Positions 8,990 through 17,066 of a stretch of 64,000 nt of DNA are shown here, in pieces. A model generated the notes under the pieces. It did no database searches. It saw only the letters and a list, made by a program, of their open reading frames with translations, and had not been told where the DNA came from. This DNA comes from Helicobacter typhlonius (lineage in GTDB: Bacteria; Campylobacterota; Campylobacteria; Campylobacterales; Helicobacteraceae): positions 434,001 through 498,000 of the forward strand of contig NZ_LN907858.1 of the NCBI RefSeq assembly GCF_001460635.1, in the 5' to 3' direction. The position numbers and the translations under genes are program-made. How positions within the stretch are numbered: the first letter of the stretch is position 1; every line of letters begins with the position of its first letter.

Positions 8990-9487
8990 ATGAAAAAACA
9001 AAAACTCATTAAAGACTTATTCTTAAGCCTTTTGTATAGTGGCTACTGCCCCAAAGCTCCCGGGACTGCTGGGAGTACGTTAGCCGTGATTTTGGGTGCG
9101 CCCATTGTGTATTATTCGCGTGAGACTTTATTTTTATTAAGTGTATTTATTGCACTCGTGGCGGTAAAGTATATTGACTTATACGAGGCACACACGCATA
9201 CGCACGATGATAAAAGCATAGTGATTGATGAGCTTGTGGGTGTATGGATAGCGATGTCAATCATCGGCTTTGGAGTGCTGGAGCTTGTTTTGGCATTTGT
9301 GTTTTTTAGAATCTTTGACATTACCAAACCTTCATATATTGGCAAGATTGATAGAGAATGCAAGGGCGGACTTGGCGTAGTAGGCGATGACGCGCTTGCT
9401 GGGGTGATTGCTGGGCTTGTAGGGGCGTTACTCATACTAGGTGCGGAGAGATTTGGAATCTTGCAAGATATACCTGTTTGGTTTTAG
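8990..9487 (+). CDS. pgpA: phosphatidylglycerophosphatase A
   Basis: Inner-membrane lipid phosphatase that makes phosphatidylglycerol. The 165-residue protein has the PgpA motifs: GYCPKAPGTAGS near the start, IVIDELVGVWIAM in the middle, RIFDITKPSYI, and GGLGVVGDDALAGVIAG near the end, with three or four hydrophobic helices. It follows the HP1021-like gene closely and probably shares the ispDF promoter. Directly after its stop codon begins a degraded transporter fragment. Confidence 0.95.
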   Translation: MKKQKLIKDLFLSLLYSGYCPKAPGTAGSTLAVILGAPIVYYSRETLFLLSVFIALVAVKYIDLYEAHTHTHDDKSIVIDELVGVWIAMSIIGFGVLELVLAFVFFRIFDITKPSYIGKIDRECKGGLGVVGDDALAGVIAGLVGALLILGAERFGILQDIPVWF

Positions 9488-9741
9488 GTGGTTGTAAGTG
9501 TTGGAGGATATAGACTTGGCAAAGCTTTAGCACATTCTCCCTCTATTGTCTTTAGTAGTATTAATATCTTCTTTGTTATATTTTTTATCCTAATAGGGAT
9601 AGTAATGTGTGCAGGGCAAATTATCGGTGCAAGTCTTGGGCAAAATTTGCGATAAAGCACGGAGCAAAAATCATCAAACTCTTTGTAATATGTATTTGTT
9701 TTGGTATCTCTATCCAATTAATCATTAAAGAATTTTTTTAG
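9488..9741 (+). pseudogene. C-terminal relic of a TSUP (TauE/SafE) permease
   Basis: Beginning at the base after the pgpA stop, one frame reads GGYRLGKALAHSP, then a hydrophobic helix (NIFFVIFFILIGIVM) and GQIIGASLGQN before a TAA at 9653. Shifting to another frame continues AIKHGAKIIKLFVI and GISIQLIIKEFF to a stop at 9741. This order (G-x-x-x-G-x-x-L, then R/K-x-G-A-K-x-I, then a last helix) matches the last two helices of sulfite-exporter-like TSUP permeases. The 5' two thirds are gone and there is a frameshift, so it cannot make a working permease. The family call is by pattern only. Confidence 0.5.
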
Positions 9742-9930
9742 GCGAAATACACAAAAGATATATATATTTTAGCGTTTCTTTGTGTTATTCTATGCAAAAA
9801 CAGAATTTATAGGGTTTTTTGAAAGGTTTAGATTCTATAAAATATCATCTTTTTGGCTTTAAGCCTCGTGGCTTAGCACAATAGGCTAGAGCGTGTAATT
9901 GTATGGGATTTTAGAATGCAAAATAGAATC
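9742..9930. other. non-coding gap after the permease relic
   Basis: This is the rest of the 440-base stretch between pgpA and the phosphoesterase gene, whose stop codons converge here. I see AT-rich sequence, one AGATTCT at 9830 and no convincing gene, RNA or terminator. Confidence 0.5.
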
Positions 9931-11088
9931 TTATTGTTCTGGCACAAGATTTAGCACACTAATTTCGCGCTCACTTCCTACGCGCATAGGTGGTCCCCAG
10001 AATCCTGCACCTTGTGATACATAGACTTTTGTCTTATGCTCGTTGTCAAATGTATGTAGTCCAGAGATGTAAGGCTGCTGCAAAAGCATAGCAAGAGAAA
10101 AGGGAAAAATTTGTCCGCCGTGCGTGTGTCCGCTCACTACTATATCCACTTTATTATAAAAATCTTCAAGGAAATATACCGCCTTTGGCTGATGATTGAG
10201 GAGGATTGTAGGCAGTGTAGTATCGATATGGGCGAAAGTCTGCTCAAAATCTGGCTCTAAATAGCCCACTCGCCACCCCATAAAATCCGCCATTCCCGCA
10301 ATATTTACCACGCCATTTAGCACATAGTTTTCATTGATAAGAATTTTAAAACCTAAAGACTTGAGTTTGTCAAGGATATTATATACATCGTGGAAGTATT
10401 CGTGATTACCCAACACATAGAATACACCATCTTTCGCGCTAAGATTTTTAAGTAAATCCACGACTGATTCTACATTTTGTAGCCTCGCATCGACCAAATC
10501 ACCAGTGATGAAAATCACATTAGCTTCGAGGGCATTTGTCATCTCCACAATTTGTTGAATCTTGCTATGCTCCATTAGCCCACCGATATGCACATCACTA
10601 AGCACCGCCGCCTTTATGGGCTTATTTAAGCCTTTGATAGGAATTGTATGTTCGATAATATCAGGCTTCCTCACGCCATTATAAGTGCCAAAGGCGAGCA
10701 TAACAAGGCTTAAGGCAAAAATAGCGACTTTTGTCCTATGTCGCCAACGCGAACGCGCACTTTTTGTGCGTAAAGCCATAATGATGAGTGAGAAGCATTG
10801 ATACAAAAAAGCCGCCATAGCAAAGACAAAGGCAATACCAAGACAGAGTGAGAGCAAAAAATAAAAGCTTTGAGGGACATTCGCACTATCGCGCAAAAAG
10901 AGGTAAGCGATACAATGCAGGGCGTTAAGAATGGTAAAAATTTTCCACACAAGGCGCACAAATGCTTTGGTAGAGAGTGATTTAAGCAAGGCTTTATAGA
11001 TATAGATATGAAGTGCAATAAAAAGAAGTGAGCCCATAAAAGGAAAAATCGCGCTCTGCATTTGGGCAAATTGTGGTATATCTTGCAT
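9931..11088 (-). CDS. membrane-anchored metallophosphoesterase
   Basis: 385 residues. The N-terminal ~140 form about four transmembrane helices. The rest is a calcineurin-type phosphoesterase with the full set of metal ligands: AAVLSDVHIGG, FITGDLVDA, VLGNHEYF, LLNHQP and VVSGHTHGGQIF. It resembles the YkuE/YaeI group, which act on phosphorylated lipids or nucleotides at the membrane; the substrate here is unknown. The start ATG has AAGGAAG upstream. It stands alone between the convergent permease relic and the rplT operon. Confidence 0.88.
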   Translation of the reverse strand: MQDIPQFAQMQSAIFPFMGSLLFIALHIYIYKALLKSLSTKAFVRLVWKIFTILNALHCIAYLFLRDSANVPQSFYFLLSLCLGIAFVFAMAAFLYQCFSLIIMALRTKSARSRWRHRTKVAIFALSLVMLAFGTYNGVRKPDIIEHTIPIKGLNKPIKAAVLSDVHIGGLMEHSKIQQIVEMTNALEANVIFITGDLVDARLQNVESVVDLLKNLSAKDGVFYVLGNHEYFHDVYNILDKLKSLGFKILINENYVLNGVVNIAGMADFMGWRVGYLEPDFEQTFAHIDTTLPTILLNHQPKAVYFLEDFYNKVDIVVSGHTHGGQIFPFSLAMLLQQPYISGLHTFDNEHKTKVYVSQGAGFWGPPMRVGSEREISVLNLVPEQ

Positions 11089-11426
11089 AGGGCTTCCTTG
11101 TGTAGAGATGTAATCTAAATGAGACTTTATAGAATCTAGATAGCTTGAAAAGCTTACAATTCCTTTGAGATTCTATAAAATCTACCAAGTGTCTTTGACG
11201 TATTTTGTTTGAATCCGCATAATTAGTCATAGCATAATACATAAAAGACGAGCAACACACGCTCATTGTAATGCAAAGATATGAAATACAATGTAAAAAC
11301 CGCGTAAAAGATCATACCTCACGCGATTTTTACAGATTCTAATACGCTCGTGGTGTAATCCATACGCTAGGGCGCATTTCACACACCGAGTATGGGCTTT
11401 AAATCAAAGATTTTAAAGCACAAAAG
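11089..11426. other. 338-base intergenic region between rplT and the phosphoesterase gene
   Basis: No protein-coding gene is supported here. It holds the phosphoesterase upstream region, a candidate hairpin at 11301-11325 and an AGATTCT at 11334. No tRNA fold was found. Confidence 0.5.
11301..11325 (-). terminator. possible terminator hairpin of the rplT operon
   Basis: CGCGT at 11301-11305 pairs with ACGCG at 11321-11325 across a 15-base loop. On the minus strand the stem is followed by GTTTTTAC. It lies about 100 bases beyond the rplT stop. The stem is short, so this is tentative. Confidence 0.3.
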
Positions 11427-11780
11427 CTATTTAATCTTATCTTTCACACTTGCGACAATAGCATTAAATGCGTTTATATCATTCATCGCCATATCAGCAA
11501 GGATTTTTCTATCAAGCTCGATATTCGCGCATTTGAGGGCATACATAAAGCGAGAATAGTTTATGCCATTCATTTTACACGCCGCATTGATACGCGTAAT
11601 CCATAGCTGTCTAAAATTGCGCTTCTTTTGCTTCCTATCGCGGAAAGCATAGCACATACTGCGCTCTAACTGCTCTTTTGCCTTTCTAAAATGTTTGCGG
11701 CGTCCGCTATAAAAGCCTCGCGCAAGTTTTAGAATCTTTTTGTGTCTTCGTCTTCGGACAACGCCTGTTTTTACTCTCAT
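11427..11780 (-). CDS. rplT: 50S ribosomal protein L20
   Basis: 117 residues, the normal length, with the basic N-terminus ([17 protein letters not shown]), [14 protein letters not shown], and the [19 protein letters not shown] core of L20. L20 binds 23S rRNA early in 50S assembly and in many bacteria represses its own operon. It is the last gene of the minus-strand group secG-frr-thrS-infC-rpmI-rplT, 81 bases after rpmI. I did not find a recognisable L20 autoregulatory pseudoknot. Confidence 0.98.
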   Translation of the reverse strand: MRVKTGVVRRRRHKKILKLARGFYSGRRKHFRKAKEQLERSMCYAFRDRKQKKRNFRQLWITRINAACKMNGINYSRFMYALKCANIELDRKILADMAMNDINAFNAIVASVKDKIK

Positions 11781-11861
11781 TTTTTCTCCTTTACCTTTCT
11801 AGGTGTAAGCTACGCTTCTCTTTCCCATTTTTGCTTAAAGCAACTATGGGGAGCTAGATTC

Positions 11862-12056
11862 TTAAGCCATACAAAGTAGGCTTTTTACAGAATCAACATT
11901 AGTGCTGTGAACATATTTTGGTGCATTAAGATTAGCAATGCGTCTAGGTTTTTTCTTGGTTAAGATATGATTCTTAAACGCAGAGCCACGTTTGATTGCA
12001 TTTTTTTTAAGCTTAAAACGTTTAGCTGCGCCACGATTTGTTTTCATCTTTGGCAT
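11862..12056 (-). CDS. rpmI: 50S ribosomal protein L35
   Basis: A short basic ribosomal protein of 64 residues. The conserved start [15 protein letters not shown] fixes the ATG at 12056; the frame is open two codons further but the extra residues are not in the family. [14 protein letters not shown] is the usual middle. It lies 21 bases after infC and before rplT, the universal infC-rpmI-rplT order. Confidence 0.98.
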   Translation of the reverse strand: MPKMKTNRGAAKRFKLKKNAIKRGSAFKNHILTKKKPRRIANLNAPKYVHSTNVDSVKSLLCMA

Positions 12057-12077
12057 TATCACTCTCCTTTCATAAGA

Positions 12078-12602
12078 TTAATGTTTGTCTTTTTTCTTTG
12101 GGACATAAAGCACATTGAGATATTTTCCCTCAAGCTTTGGTTCTTTCTCAGCCACCGCAATATCCTCTATCATTGCCGCAACCTTGCGCAAGGTATCCAT
12201 TCCAGCATCGGGGATGCTCATCTCGCGCTGTTTTAGGAATACCTTAAATTTCACGTGTTTGCCGGATTCTAAAAACTCAATTGCGTGCTTGACTTTGTAG
12301 TTAATATCATTTTGCGCGATTTGGGTTGAGAGCTTAATCTCTTTAATCTCAATTTGTTTTTGTTTTTTGCGTGCTTCTTTTTGCTTTTTTTCGGCTTGGT
12401 AGCGGAATTTGCCATAATCCATAACCTTACACACAGGCGGTTTGGCAGTGGGTGAGATAAGCACCAAGTCAAGCCCAGCTTTTTGTGCTATGGCTAATGC
12501 TTCGCTTGAAGGAATAATACCATACACCTCGCCATTATCACTGACACAACGCACTTCTTTGAAATCTATCTCCTCATTGAGTAACACTTCTTCTTTGCTC
12601 AA
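12078..12602 (-). CDS. infC: translation initiation factor IF-3
   Basis: 174 residues with both IF-3 domains: the N-terminal [20 protein letters not shown], the linker rich in lysine, and the C-terminal [22 protein letters not shown] and [13 protein letters not shown]-3 keeps subunits apart and rejects non-standard start codons. The start here is TTG at 12602, overlapping the thrS stop codon, with GGAGAGG seven bases before. A non-ATG start is a known feature of infC genes, where it allows IF-3 to limit its own synthesis. Confidence 0.97.
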   Translation of the reverse strand: MSKEEVLLNEEIDFKEVRCVSDNGEVYGIIPSSEALAIAQKAGLDLVLISPTAKPPVCKVMDYGKFRYQAEKKQKEARKKQKQIEIKEIKLSTQIAQNDINYKVKHAIEFLESGKHVKFKVFLKQREMSIPDAGMDTLRKVAAMIEDIAVAEKEPKLEGKYLNVLYVPKKKDKH

Positions 12603-14410
12603 AAGCTAACCTCTCCTATTTTGGTTTTTAGCGCAGTGATGAAGTCATCTTCTGCGAGTTCATATTGTGATTTTTCCCGCCTATCACGGATTGCTAAAAT
12701 CTTGCTTTCTACTTCTTTTTCGCCAATTACCACAATGAGCGGGACTTTTTGCTTTTCTGCAATTCTTATTTTTTTGCTTAAACTCTCATTTTTATCAAGC
12801 ACTTCAGCATAAGCACCAATATTTAGAATCTTAGCTCGTAAAGTCTTTGTATATTCAAGCTGTGCTTCACCAATGGGAATTAAAATCACTTGTGTGGGTG
12901 CGATAAATAGCGGAAACTCTCCAGCAAAATGCTCTGTCAAAATTGCCACAAATCGTTCAAAAGAGCCTAAAAGTGCGCGGTGAATCATTACAGGTTGCAC
13001 CTGCTCGTTGTACTCATCGGTATAGCTAAGACTAAATCTTTCGGGCAGATTCATATCGACTTGAATTGTCCCGCATTGCCACTTTCTGCCAATAGCATCA
13101 GTGATTTTAATATCAATCTTTGGTCCATAAAATGCCCCGCCACCCTCATCTATGCGGTAGTTGATATGATTTTGCTCTAGTGCCTCTTTGAGCGCAGCAG
13201 TCGCGCTTTTCCATACTTTCTCATCGCCTATGGACTTCTCTGGGCGGGTGGAGAGCTCCATTTCATAGCTAAAGTTAAAGGCATTCATCACGCTTTTGCA
13301 AAAATCGATAATATCATTCACTTCTGCGCCAATCTGCTCGGCTTTGCAAAAAATATGTGCATCATCTTGTGTAAATTCCCTCACGCGCAATAAGCCGTGC
13401 AACACGCCGCTTTTCTCGTGTCTATGCACCACGCCATATTCATAAAAACGCAAAGGCAAATCACGATAGCTTCTTGGCGAACTTTGATAGACTTTGATAT
13501 GCCCCACGCAATTCATCGGTTTAATACCATATTCTACTTCATCAATGGTTGTAAAATACATATTTTCGCCATAGTTTGCATAATGCCCACTCGTTTTCCA
13601 CACATCACTTTTGAGAATCTCCGGTCCTCTCACCGGCTCATAGCCTCGTTCTATGAGCGCTTGAGTAAGAAGATTCTCAATATTTCTACGCAATCTTGCC
13701 CCTTTGGGTAGCCATATAGGTAATCCTGCGCCAACTTCTTCATCAAAGGTAAAAAGCCCCATTTCTTGCCCAAGTTTGCGATGGTCGCGTTTTTTTGCTT
13801 CTTCAAGCTGGTAGAGGTAGTTTTTGAGTGATTGTCTATCTGCAAAGGCAATGCCATAGATTCTAGTTAGCATTTGTGCCTTTTCATCACCACCCAAATA
13901 TGCCCCTGCAATCTTTGTGAGTTTAAAATGCTCTAAAAGTGCAGTATGTGGGAGATGAGGTCCTCTACATAAATCCTCGAAATCGCCTTGTGAGTAGATA
14001 CTTAGCGTATCACTTTGAATACGACTCATCACTGCTGCTTTAAGCTCATCAGCCTTAAATCTTGCTTCTACCTCCGCGCGTGGTAGGGTAATCTTTGTGA
14101 TAGGGTAGGCTTTTTTAGCTATCTCACGCATAGCAGATTCTATACGAGGCAAATCTTCCTCGCCAATTTTGCTATTGACTTTAAAATCATAATAGAATCC
14201 CTCATCTACCACAGGTCCTACGAAAAATTGTGCTTCGGGATAAAGGGATTTAATCGCTTGAGCCATAAGATGCGCACACGAGTGGCGGATAATATTTAAA
14301 GATTCAAAAGAATTATCAAAAGCTATCTCTTCCCCGCTAATACCTTGCTCTTTGGCGGTAATAAGGTCATAAATATCTTTATTTGCTTTAATGCCTATAA
14401 CTTCACTCAT
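12599..14410 (-). CDS. thrS: threonyl-tRNA synthetase
   Basis: Class II synthetase charging tRNA-Thr. The 603 residues begin almost directly with the editing domain ([15 protein letters not shown], then [11 protein letters not shown]). The catalytic core follows with [40 protein letters not shown] and [12 protein letters not shown], then the anticodon-binding domain. The TGS domain found at the N-terminus of E. coli ThrRS is absent or reduced to about 35 residues; the H. pylori enzyme is similarly short. The last codons overlap the infC start. It is 3 bases downstream of frr. Confidence 0.97.
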   Translation of the reverse strand: MSEVIGIKANKDIYDLITAKEQGISGEEIAFDNSFESLNIIRHSCAHLMAQAIKSLYPEAQFFVGPVVDEGFYYDFKVNSKIGEEDLPRIESAMREIAKKAYPITKITLPRAEVEARFKADELKAAVMSRIQSDTLSIYSQGDFEDLCRGPHLPHTALLEHFKLTKIAGAYLGGDEKAQMLTRIYGIAFADRQSLKNYLYQLEEAKKRDHRKLGQEMGLFTFDEEVGAGLPIWLPKGARLRRNIENLLTQALIERGYEPVRGPEILKSDVWKTSGHYANYGENMYFTTIDEVEYGIKPMNCVGHIKVYQSSPRSYRDLPLRFYEYGVVHRHEKSGVLHGLLRVREFTQDDAHIFCKAEQIGAEVNDIIDFCKSVMNAFNFSYEMELSTRPEKSIGDEKVWKSATAALKEALEQNHINYRIDEGGGAFYGPKIDIKITDAIGRKWQCGTIQVDMNLPERFSLSYTDEYNEQVQPVMIHRALLGSFERFVAILTEHFAGEFPLFIAPTQVILIPIGEAQLEYTKTLRAKILNIGAYAEVLDKNESLSKKIRIAEKQKVPLIVVIGEKEVESKILAIRDRREKSQYELAEDDFITALKTKIGEVSF

Positions 14411-14413
14411 TCC

Positions 14414-14971
14414 CTATACCTTCATTATCTCTTCTTCTTTATGCTTTACCATTTCATCGCATTTTTTGACATATTCATCGGTGTATTTTTGAATCTCATC
14501 AAGTGCCTTTTTATTCTCATCTTCGGTAATGCCCTTATCTTTTTCAAGTTTTTTGATATGATTATTTGCATCTTGGCGAATATTGCGGATAGCGACTTTT
14601 GCCTTTTCACCCATAGATTTAGCATTTTTGGCAATTTCTTTTCTCTGCTCTTGAGACATAGGAGGAAAAAAGAGCTTAATGCACTCACTATCGCTATTTG
14701 GATTCACTCCAATATTTGCTTCTTGAATGGCTTTTTCAATATCTTTGAGTAATGGCTTTTCCCACGGCGTGATGATGATAGTTGTCGCATCTTGTGCGAT
14801 AACTGAACCTACTTGATTAAGTGGTGTAGGTGTGCCATAATAATCTATGCGAATATTATCGAGGATACTCACACTTACCTTACCGCTGCGGAGAGTGGCA
14901 AAATCCCTACGCAAAGATTCTATTGACTTATCCATATGGGATTTAGCATCTTTATATATTTCGCTAAGCAT
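14414..14971 (-). CDS. frr: ribosome recycling factor
   Basis: 185 residues, the standard RRF length. It frees the ribosome from mRNA after termination together with EF-G. Recognisable parts are [34 protein letters not shown], the [18 protein letters not shown] strand, and the coiled domain ([13 protein letters not shown]). It follows secG by 9 bases and precedes thrS by 3, so all are probably on one transcript. Confidence 0.98.
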   Translation of the reverse strand: MLSEIYKDAKSHMDKSIESLRRDFATLRSGKVSVSILDNIRIDYYGTPTPLNQVGSVIAQDATTIIITPWEKPLLKDIEKAIQEANIGVNPNSDSECIKLFFPPMSQEQRKEIAKNAKSMGEKAKVAIRNIRQDANNHIKKLEKDKGITEDENKKALDEIQKYTDEYVKKCDEMVKHKEEEIMKV

Positions 14972-14980
14972 AAGATTCCT

Positions 14981-15358
14981 TTAGTTATCGTTATTTTGTA
15001 TAGGCTCTGTTTGAAGCAGAGGAGCAGACGGAGCAGCATTTTCATCAACGATAAACGCATTTGCTCCATCTGTTTCAGCAGGGGAGGCGGATAAAACATC
15101 GCTTGGCAGAGCGTCAAACACGCTTTTTTGGCTCTGTTTGTTGTAGGCATAGCTTAGTGCAATGGTATTAATGATAAAAAGCAGCCCCAAAAACATCGTA
15201 AATTTTGATAAGAATCCAGCAGGACCTTTTGCTCCAAATACAGATTCATTGCTCCCGCTATAAGCACCAAGCCCAATACTCGAGCTTTTTTGCAAAAGCA
15301 CGATGATAGTGATAAATACTGCTAAGACAATTTGCACAACAAAAAGGGTGGTTGCCAT
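14981..15358 (-). CDS. secG: preprotein translocase subunit SecG
   Basis: Small inner-membrane component of the SecYEG channel. 125 residues with two membrane helices: LFVVQIVLAVFITIIVLL and FTMFLGLLFIINTIALSY. Between them is the conserved cytoplasmic loop SSSIGLGAYSGSNESVFGAKG. A 45-residue polar tail follows and is probably disordered. It is the first gene of the translation operon, with a -10 box about 50 bases upstream. Confidence 0.95.
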   Translation of the reverse strand: MATTLFVVQIVLAVFITIIVLLQKSSSIGLGAYSGSNESVFGAKGPAGFLSKFTMFLGLLFIINTIALSYAYNKQSQKSVFDALPSDVLSASPAETDGANAFIVDENAAPSAPLLQTEPIQNNDN

Positions 15359-15406
15359 TTATTACTCCAAATCATAAAAATGAAATCATTAAAAATTAAG
15401 CACACG

Positions 15407-15412
15407 ATTGTA
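15407..15412 (-). promoter_or_regulatory. -10 box for the secG-rplT operon
   Basis: Reading the minus strand, GCTACAATCG contains TACAAT about 50 bases before the secG ATG. A TTGTTA lies 14 bases upstream, too close for an ideal -35. No other promoter-like site is seen in this gap. Confidence 0.45.
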
Positions 15413-15573
15413 GCAAAAAATCCTTATAACAAGCTTGTGATTGGCTTTATTTTGTGAAATTACAGAATCTATATTGATATGTAGTGCCATAAATATAATA
15501 CAACAATAATACATAGCACAAACCCCGCAGCGTAAAATCTATGCGAAACTTTGTAAAATTGAAAATCCTAAGC

Positions 15574-15579
15574 TATAAT
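15574..15579 (+). promoter_or_regulatory. -10 box upstream of the poly-G glycosyltransferase
   Basis: A perfect TATAAT (AGCTATAATCAC) lies 43 bases before the ATG at 15622, which has AAGG seven bases upstream. This supports 15622 as the real start of the disrupted glycosyltransferase. Confidence 0.5.
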
Positions 15580-15621
15580 CACACATCGCTTTGTAATTTA
15601 AAGTCATAATAAGGCACAAAA

Positions 15622-16675
15622 ATGCAGCAAAATAATCATCTTTCCTCACATAATGTATCGGGGGGGGGCATTTCTTAGCCCAAATACAAATCTAAATACA
15701 TTAGATTCTATATTATACTCCGCCAAAATCGCCATTATCATTCCGTGCTACAATGAATAGCTTACAATCGGGCGCGTGATTGATGAAATTTTTGAAATTC
15801 TCCCCCAAAGCTTCGTGTATGTGTTTGATAATAATTCAAGCGATTCTTCATATAAGATTGTAGAAACTAAAATCGCTTCAATGTACGATAAATCACTCTA
15901 TCTCTATAAAGTATCCACACAAGGCAAGGGTGCAGTTATGAGAGAGGCATTTGCGCTTATTCAAGCAGATTGTTATGTGATGATTGATGCGGATACTCAA
16001 TATGATGTTTCAGCCTTGCCCTCCGCGCTCAATATGTTTTTCACGCAAAAGCTTGATATGCTCAACATCGCACGAGAGAGTGAATCTCACATCTATCGTC
16101 CGCTTCATAGCTTTGGAAATAGACTTTTTTCTAAAAGCGCACAAATACTCTTTGGCACGAAAATAAGCGATATGTTAAGTGGATATAGAATCTTTTCTTA
16201 TGCTTTTGTGAAAAGCTTTCCTGCTCATAGCAATGGCTTTGAAATAGAGACAGAACTTACTATTTTTGCCTTGCAACAAAGACTTCGCACAGCTGCAGTG
16301 AAAGCTCCTTGTAAAGCACGACCACAAGGGAGCTTCTCTAAACTCTCTACTTTCAAGGACGGATTCAAAATTTCCCTTATGATTCTTAATCTGCTTTTTA
16401 CAGAGCGTCCATTATTTGTATTTGGTATTTTAAGTGCGTTGTGCTTGATTGTGGGAATTGCCTTTAGTGTGCCTGTTGTTATGGAATTTTTAGAGACTTC
16501 TAAAGTAGCAAGATTCCCTACTTTGTTTGTATGTGTCGGGCTTGGCATAGTGAGTGTAGTGCTTCTTATTACGGGGCTTTTGGCTTATCTCATAACGTGC
16601 AGTATTAGAGAGGGCAGATATTTAGCCTATCTCAATGCGTCTAGATTCTTTACAACAAGATGTGATGAAAACTAA
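15622..16675 (+). pseudogene. GtrB-like family 2 glycosyltransferase, poly-G tract and nonsense codon
   Basis: The ATG at 15622 leads into nine G (15660-15668). With nine, translation stops at 15676. With eight (or eleven) it would enter the frame that reads IAIIIPCYNE, then TAG at 15758-15760, then LTIGRVIDEI and the rest. So two lesions separate the start from the body. The body has the DXD motif in VMIDADTQYD, SDMLSGYRIFS, NGFEIETELTI and two C-terminal helices, as in GtrB-type polyprenyl-phosphate glycosyltransferases. An internal GTG at 15776 opens a 299-residue frame but lacks the nucleotide-binding N-terminus. gtrA-like and GT-C genes follow. Confidence 0.8.
15660..15668 (+). repeat. 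poly-G9 tract near the start of a glycosyltransferase
   Basis: Nine consecutive G, 13 codons into the reading frame. Homopolymeric G/C tracts in early codons of surface-glycan genes are the standard phase-variation switch in Helicobacter and Campylobacter. Present length puts the gene out of frame. Confidence 0.8.
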
Positions 16676-17066
16676 AACAGCACATCAAGCCTTATTATAT
16701 CTCATTATCGGGGGCGCAGTAAGCATTGGTGAGTGGGTAGGATTTTATATCTTGCATTATATATATCATCTGCACTATGTCTTAGCCTCGCTTATAATGT
16801 TTGTGTGTGCGAGTGCGTGTGGTATCGTGCTGTATAGAAAATTTGTCTTTGGCGCATCTACTTTGCATATTGGCGCGGAAGTTGTGGCAATTTATGCGAT
16901 AAATCTTATTGGTATTGGACTAAACACTTTGATTTTGTGGATATGCGTGGATTTTTGCGGTATTGAAGCAATGATAGCAAAGATTTTAGCTTCTGGCATT
17001 GTGGCATTTTATGGATTCTTTGCGCGTAAAGTATTGATTTATAAACAAGGATACAAGGAATGTTAA
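16665..17066 (+). CDS. GtrA-family membrane protein
   Basis: About 133 residues, almost entirely four hydrophobic helices, with the family pattern YLIIGGAVSIGEWVGFYIL at the start, LASLIMFVCASACGIVLYRKFVF in the middle, and FYGFFARKVLIYK at the end. GtrA-like proteins are thought to flip or hold polyprenyl-linked sugars made by a GtrB partner. I place the start at the ATG 16665, which overlaps the upstream glycosyltransferase end; an ATG at 16635 is possible. The next gene overlaps its stop by 7 bases. Confidence 0.85.
   Translation: MKTKTAHQALLYLIIGGAVSIGEWVGFYILHYIYHLHYVLASLIMFVCASACGIVLYRKFVFGASTLHIGAEVVAIYAINLIGIGLNTLILWICVDFCGIEAMIAKILASGIVAFYGFFARKVLIYKQGYKEC

Noticed and set aside
9484-9717. 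Minus-strand 77-codon frame opposite the permease relic
   Set aside because: No family pattern or ribosome site; the plus strand explains the sequence better.
15758-15760. In-frame stop of the glycosyltransferase as a selenocysteine codon, given selC in the window
   Set aside because: The codon is TAG, not TGA, and the family has glutamate here.
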